A DNA stretch of 46,770 nucleotides from Terriglobales bacterium (GTDB taxonomy: Bacteria; Acidobacteriota; Terriglobia; Terriglobales; Acidobacteriaceae). The stretch's first letter is position 1, and the number at the start of each line of letters is the position of its first letter. The translations under genes were made by a program, and so were the position numbers. The notes under the pieces are model-generated. The model saw only the letters and a list, made by a program, of their open reading frames with translations. It did not search any database and was not told where the DNA came from. Positions 43,426 through 46,770 of the stretch are shown here, one piece after another. The DNA is taken from positions 1 through 46,770 of the forward strand of contig JAICYU010000003.1 in NCBI GenBank assembly GCA_025934025.1. Direction: 5' to 3'.

Positions 43426-44547
43426 TTAAAATATCCACCCAAATCCGGCGGTGAGCTGGATGGTGTTGTTGGTGAAGCCGGCAGCGTGAAATTGGCCATT
43501 GCTCACGATTACATCTCTCGGACGATAGTAGATGTTGGTGTTTCCGGCATCGAACCGCAGCATGGTGTTGGGCGACGTATAAACTTCGATGACCCCGCCG
43601 GCATCCAGAGCGAAGTCTATAAAAGTAGAGTCAGCGAATGTGATCCCGTTGCCCTCGGTTGCTGTATAACCCTGGATCCCCGGCCTGAGCTTTCCAAAAA
43701 CACCGAAACGTTCTCGCCGGATGCCGCCAAGCAGCCCCGCTACCGCCTGAAATGTCCTGCCTCCCTGTTGAAAGTCTGCAATATGGAGCAGCCTGGGGAA
43801 GTAAGTCGCGCTTGAGTCCAGCGAAAAATGCTTGCTGAAATTCCAGGTAAACCATCCGCCAACCCCGGACTCGTCGCGAACAGTGTCAAGCCCTCGCTCG
43901 GAGGTGAACAGAGAATATTGAACGCCCGCAGCAAAGCGCCTTGGCCTGAATGAGGTTTCATGCCCGGTCTCAATTTTGCCTAGACGGTAGCTGAGTCCAA
44001 CCTCCAAATGCGAGGGACCGCCGATGAGACCGATTGCCTCCGGGATTTCGCCGTAGCGAATAAGCATCTGTCCAGCATCCAATCTGAGGATTGTGCGGGC
44101 CGAAGGATAAAACTCGCCCACAACACCTAAATCCAGGACTGCATGAGTTTTGCGTGTTCTCTCGCTGCCGCTGGTAATGATTGCGGCCCGCGTGGGAACG
44201 TTGCCGAAACTCATGATTCCCGGTCGTGCTTTGAAGAACACGCCAAACTTGCGCCGGCGAATGCCTGCTTTGACGCCTGCAACGAAGACAGTCGCCCTGC
44301 CTCCATCTTGAGTCGTGATTTCATTCAGGTTCGTGAAGTACGAATCGAACTCGGACTCAAACCCAATGCTCGGTGTTAGGTTGTAACTGAACCTCGCCCC
44401 AACACCCATGTCGGTAACCGTCAGAAGCCGGTCCCCGTGAAGAGTGGATGATTGTAATCCAATCTCCGTACGCGTGAATTCCTGTGCCGGAACACTGCGG
44501 GAGATCAGAAGTGCGACAAAGAAAGCAAACGATTTTGCATTGCGCAA
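43426..44547 (-). CDS. Outer-membrane-like beta-barrel protein with two tandem modules
   Basis: 373 residues from TTG at 44547, which has AGGAG 9 nt upstream; a TTG at 44565 is the alternative. A signal peptide (about 1-22, ending VPAQ) is followed by two modules of about 180 residues that repeat the order: GGR near the start, FAG-x3-GIRRxRFGVF-x-K-x-RPGI, then LDxGxxxE-x-R-x-DAG. The C-terminus ends in GWIF, and alternating hydrophobic residues fit a beta-barrel. The two modules repeat at 180-residue spacing (motif near 96 and 276 in the longer numbering). It overlaps nothing; the next gene upstream is a single-module paralog at 44569. Function unknown; outer membrane location inferred. Confidence 0.8.
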   Translation of the reverse strand: MRNAKSFAFFVALLISRSVPAQEFTRTEIGLQSSTLHGDRLLTVTDMGVGARFSYNLTPSIGFESEFDSYFTNLNEITTQDGGRATVFVAGVKAGIRRRKFGVFFKARPGIMSFGNVPTRAAIITSGSERTRKTHAVLDLGVVGEFYPSARTILRLDAGQMLIRYGEIPEAIGLIGGPSHLEVGLSYRLGKIETGHETSFRPRRFAAGVQYSLFTSERGLDTVRDESGVGGWFTWNFSKHFSLDSSATYFPRLLHIADFQQGGRTFQAVAGLLGGIRRERFGVFGKLRPGIQGYTATEGNGITFADSTFIDFALDAGGVIEVYTSPNTMLRFDAGNTNIYYRPRDVIVSNGQFHAAGFTNNTIQLTAGFGWIF

Positions 44548-44568
44548 AGGGTTGCAGCTCCTCAATGG

Positions 44569-45189
44569 CTAATGGAAGAGAAACATGAATCCAATGCCGA
44601 ACTCGAAATTGTGTGTAATTTCGGGACTGGTGGGAGGATCCCCGAAAAACAAATTTCTACCAGCGTATCTTATGATCGTATCGCCAGCTTCATACCGCGC
44701 AGCGAATCGCCTTGAGATACCAATCTCAGTAATACCACCGAAATCGAATGCGGGTGCAGTTAGTCTGCCCAGAAAAAATTGAAATTGCGGTGGCGGACCG
44801 ACCCTTGTGATTGCTGACCCAAAGCTCACTATTCCCGGACGGAATTTGCCATAGATTCTTAACCGCCCTTTTGAAAGACCTGCCCTTCCTCCCGCAAAGA
44901 ACTGTGTTAACCGGCCGCCAGCAAGGCTTGTCGCAGAGATTGGACTGGTTGGCGTAATGCTTATAGAAGAGTCAATCCCAAAGCTTTTCCTCAAGTTGAT
45001 GGCAATCAGAGCGCCTATTGCCGGTTGGTACTGCACACTGCCGACGGGATGAACCGGCAGGAATATTTGGTTGATCTCAGGCCCAAGTTCAATTTCATGT
45101 GTTTTGTACCCTTGAGCCACCCCGCTTTCACAAAGAAATAAAAGTCCAGCTACTAAAAGCAAACGAATTCCGCCAGATATGAGACTCAT
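44569..45189 (-). CDS. Single-module beta-barrel-like protein, paralog of the duplicated gene
   Basis: 206 residues. A signal peptide (about 1-26, LLLVAGLLFLCESGVAQ) is followed by one copy of the module seen twice in the neighbour: GGRLTQFFAGGRAGL, then LRIYGKFRPGI and the FDFGGITEIG-AGDTIIRY end. The spacing matches the neighbour's modules. AAGGA lies 12 nt before the ATG. The coding sequence is visibly more AT-rich than the housekeeping genes to the left. It lies 21 nt before the two-module gene, most likely one operon. Function unknown. Confidence 0.78.
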   Translation of the reverse strand: MSLISGGIRLLLVAGLLFLCESGVAQGYKTHEIELGPEINQIFLPVHPVGSVQYQPAIGALIAINLRKSFGIDSSISITPTSPISATSLAGGRLTQFFAGGRAGLSKGRLRIYGKFRPGIVSFGSAITRVGPPPQFQFFLGRLTAPAFDFGGITEIGISRRFAARYEAGDTIIRYAGRNLFFGDPPTSPEITHNFEFGIGFMFLFH

Positions 45190-45259
45190 TGTTTGATCTG
45201 TTCCTTATTAGATATAGAGGAGGGCAACCTTTCATAGTGGCCCTCCAGTATGCGAAAAG

Positions 45260-45553
45260 CTATATCGCAACTTTGCTCAAGCCGCAATCCTGGTGAGGGC
45301 CGCATGGCGGCGGATCTGGAGGCGGCGGCGGAGGTGGCTCAATACTCACGGCAGCCCCTCCTACTGCATCCCAGTTTCCGTTAGCGTCCATCACGTACAC
45401 GGTGGCAGAGAATCTGCCGTTGAATGTGAGCTGATTGCCCGGAAAAACGAGCGTAGTTCCGTCTGGTGAAACACTCAAGGCGCTTACCTCAAAATGGAGC
45501 GTATGGGCCGAGTCGTAGAAATCTACTTTTGGCATCGCGTAGGTCGCTACCAT
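45260..45553 (-). CDS. Ig-like domain fragment with Pro-rich tail, possibly the frameshifted 3' part of the upstream lipoprotein
   Basis: 97 residues: beta-rich (VDFYDSAHTLHFEVSALSV, SPDGTTLVFPGNQLTFNGR, VMDANGNWDAVGGAAVSI), then a polyproline stretch and two Cys. It has no signal peptide and no Shine-Dalgarno. Its ATG lies within the last codons of the upstream lipoprotein (7-nt overlap), and joined across the overlap the two would read as one Ig-like protein. Either termination-reinitiation or a -1/+1 frameshift, or a sequence error, could explain this. A free-standing function is doubtful. Confidence 0.6.
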   Translation of the reverse strand: MVATYAMPKVDFYDSAHTLHFEVSALSVSPDGTTLVFPGNQLTFNGRFSATVYVMDANGNWDAVGGAAVSIEPPPPPPPDPPPCGPHQDCGLSKVAI

Positions 45554-46059
45554 ATTCTGGCCGTGAGGGTTACTGTAGCTGGCGGATTGCCAGGATCAAT
45601 CTTGCTCGGGTTGGCAGTGAACGTATTAACTGCTGTACCACAAGGCAGGGGTACTGGCATGCCTGAGAATGTCACGTTCACTGGATCATTGATTGTAGGA
45701 ACTGGGCACTGGGCGCTTACGTCTCGTTGGAACTCCCAAGTGCAACTAGGTCCGATGGCAACTCCGCGGCTAGAATCGCTCACCGTGAACAAGCCAGAGC
45801 TATTTGTGTTATCGGGTCCAAACGCGGTTATTCCGTTCGGATTTTGCGAGCATGAATTTGCCAACAGTATTCCGAACAGGGGGACAAAACCGCCCACTGT
45901 AACATTCGATTCGTCTTGGCTAATTCCGTTGATAGTGATCGTAGTATGTACCTTGAAGAAAAGAGAGGTTGCTCCAGTGCCGCCTCCGCACCCACTGCAG
46001 AAGAACATGATCGGCAGCAACATTGCCAACCAGAGAGACTTTATTGTAAGTCCTTTCAT
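45547..46059 (-). CDS. Lipoprotein with beta domain, possibly truncated by frameshift
   Basis: 170 residues. The signal peptide ends in the lipobox CSGC with the lipidated Cys at 24, then Gly-rich residues. The mature part (FKVHTTITINGISQDESNVT, NSSGLFTVSDSSRGVAIGPS) is beta-rich and Asn/Ser-rich, like cell-surface adhesin domains. It stops abruptly after PATVTLTARIW, a phrase that normally continues into another strand, and the next frame (45260-45553) supplies that continuation. It overlaps the upstream 173-residue gene by ATGA. Envelope-anchored; function unknown. Confidence 0.75.
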   Translation of the reverse strand: MKGLTIKSLWLAMLLPIMFFCSGCGGGTGATSLFFKVHTTITINGISQDESNVTVGGFVPLFGILLANSCSQNPNGITAFGPDNTNSSGLFTVSDSSRGVAIGPSCTWEFQRDVSAQCPVPTINDPVNVTFSGMPVPLPCGTAVNTFTANPSKIDPGNPPATVTLTARIW

Positions 46060-46577
46060 TTGCCCTCTCCTTTCACGCCCAGCAGATCAAGTGATTTTCC
46101 GCATTGATTCAGCATGTCCGTAATGCTCATGGACGACGCGCCGCGTTGCACAATGTCCAGCATTTCCTGCCCGCGCTCTCCGTGCGAATTTCCCTTCGCC
46201 CGCGGGGAGTCCGAGGAGGAATCTTGCAACGATTTATCCTGTTTTTCCTGTTGGGTCAGTTGAAAATCAGGGTTGAATATCTTCTGATGGATCATGGTGG
46301 CCGTAACGTGGAACGCCTCCACCGGACTCATTTCGGATTCGAAATGAGGTTTGGAGTCGTCGCGCGTGGCGGCCGGGCCGCGGCCCATCATGCTGGGATA
46401 AAGCGTGAGCATGCGCACGCGAAGCTGCTTTACCTCGCTCACGTCGGTGTGGGCGTAAGCGGGTGCGGCAAAGCGGTCGGCAAGCTGGTTAACCGTGGCC
46501 GTAACCTTGTCTTCAGTAACGCCACGGCTCTTACCGTTCTGGAAGTCCACTTCCGCCCGGACCAGACGGTCCTTCAT
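46056..46577 (-). CDS. Hypothetical protein in the envelope gene cluster
   Basis: 173 residues, hydrophilic, no signal peptide, no known family. Charged and Ser-rich, with a central 'HVTATMIHQKIFNPDFQLT' and a C-terminal 'MSITDMLNQCGKSLDLLGV'. It overlaps the lipoprotein gene by four bases downstream and the partial gene by four bases upstream, so all are translationally coupled. Its meaning in the cluster is unclear. Confidence 0.7.
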   Translation of the reverse strand: MKDRLVRAEVDFQNGKSRGVTEDKVTATVNQLADRFAAPAYAHTDVSEVKQLRVRMLTLYPSMMGRGPAATRDDSKPHFESEMSPVEAFHVTATMIHQKIFNPDFQLTQQEKQDKSLQDSSSDSPRAKGNSHGERGQEMLDIVQRGASSMSITDMLNQCGKSLDLLGVKGEGK

Positions 46578-46770
46578 GGAGGGGCAGCAACAGAGACGGC
46601 TGGGTCAATGCCGTGATCAGCGAAGACCTCGTCCACCAGCGCTCCGGCGGCAACAGGATCCCCGCTCTTCATATTGTCGCGAGCGGCGCGGTTGGCACGC
46701 TCCCAACTGGGAAGTGGTTTTCCGTTGTTTGTGTCGGCTGCTGCGCTACTTTGTGCTGTGGCAAGCCAAA
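46574..46770 (-). CDS. C-terminal part of a hypothetical protein, cut by right edge
   Basis: The last 64 residues of a protein whose start lies beyond the window. It is open from the edge to a TGA at 46574-46576 and contains PLPSWERANRAARDNMKSGD and LVDEVFADHGIDPAVS. It overlaps the next gene by ATGA. No family is identifiable from this fragment; the sequence is Ala-rich and soluble. Confidence 0.65.
   Translation of the reverse strand, partial: WLATAQSSAAADTNNGKPLPSWERANRAARDNMKSGDPVAAGALVDEVFADHGIDPAVSVAAPP

Overview
The window looks like a chromosomal replication-origin neighbourhood of a Gram-negative, high-GC bacterium, most probably an Acidobacteriota member of the Terriglobia/Koribacter type. 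That assignment is an inference from protein character and gene order; no rRNA gene is present to prove it. Lipid A genes (fabZ, lpxA, lpxI), lipoproteins and beta-barrel proteins show a diderm envelope. No rRNA, tRNA, insertion sequence, prophage or CRISPR array was seen.

Layout. 0-4.6 kb: the start of an Fn3-like lipoprotein running off the left edge, a small coiled-coil protein, the HslUV protease (hslV, DUF3052, hslU), a small secreted protein and a hotdog thioesterase. 4.6-12 kb: gyrB, dnaN and dnaA, all on the minus strand, with an unknown membrane protein inserted on the plus strand between gyrB and dnaN, where many genomes carry recF. 11.54-12.0 kb: a gene-free, partly AT-rich stretch between dnaA and rpmH, the best oriC candidate. 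12-17.4 kb: the classical rightward cluster rpmH-rnpA-yidD-yidC-khpB(jag), a cNMP/DUF1003 protein and mnmE. Genes mostly point away from the origin on both sides.

17.4-26.3 kb: papain-like secreted protein, ruvA with an unknown partner, a secreted M28 peptidase, an SDR oxidoreductase, two related membrane-anchored proteins and the tldD/tldE pair. 26.5-30.1 kb: the least understood stretch. It holds a 508-residue protein whose C-terminus carries a PD-(D/E)XK-type motif, facing a two-gene operon of a DnaC-like ATPase and a UvrC-like protein that has lost its GIY-YIG catalytic glutamate. 30.2-32.7 kb: lipid A genes. 32.9-43.4 kb: an Ig-repeat secreted protein, M20 peptidase, tatA, maf, a trehalohydrolase-like glycosidase, a biotin carboxylase/carrier pair, gltX with an unknown partner, and a cation/H+ antiporter. 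43.4-46.8 kb: minus-strand envelope genes of unknown function, including a duplicated barrel module and a lipoprotein that appears split by a frameshift.

A recurring regulatory pattern is a -10-like hexamer only 6-7 nt upstream of start codons that lack a Shine-Dalgarno sequence (five genes). This suggests leaderless transcripts. All functional calls rest on reading motifs by eye; no database search or structure prediction was run.
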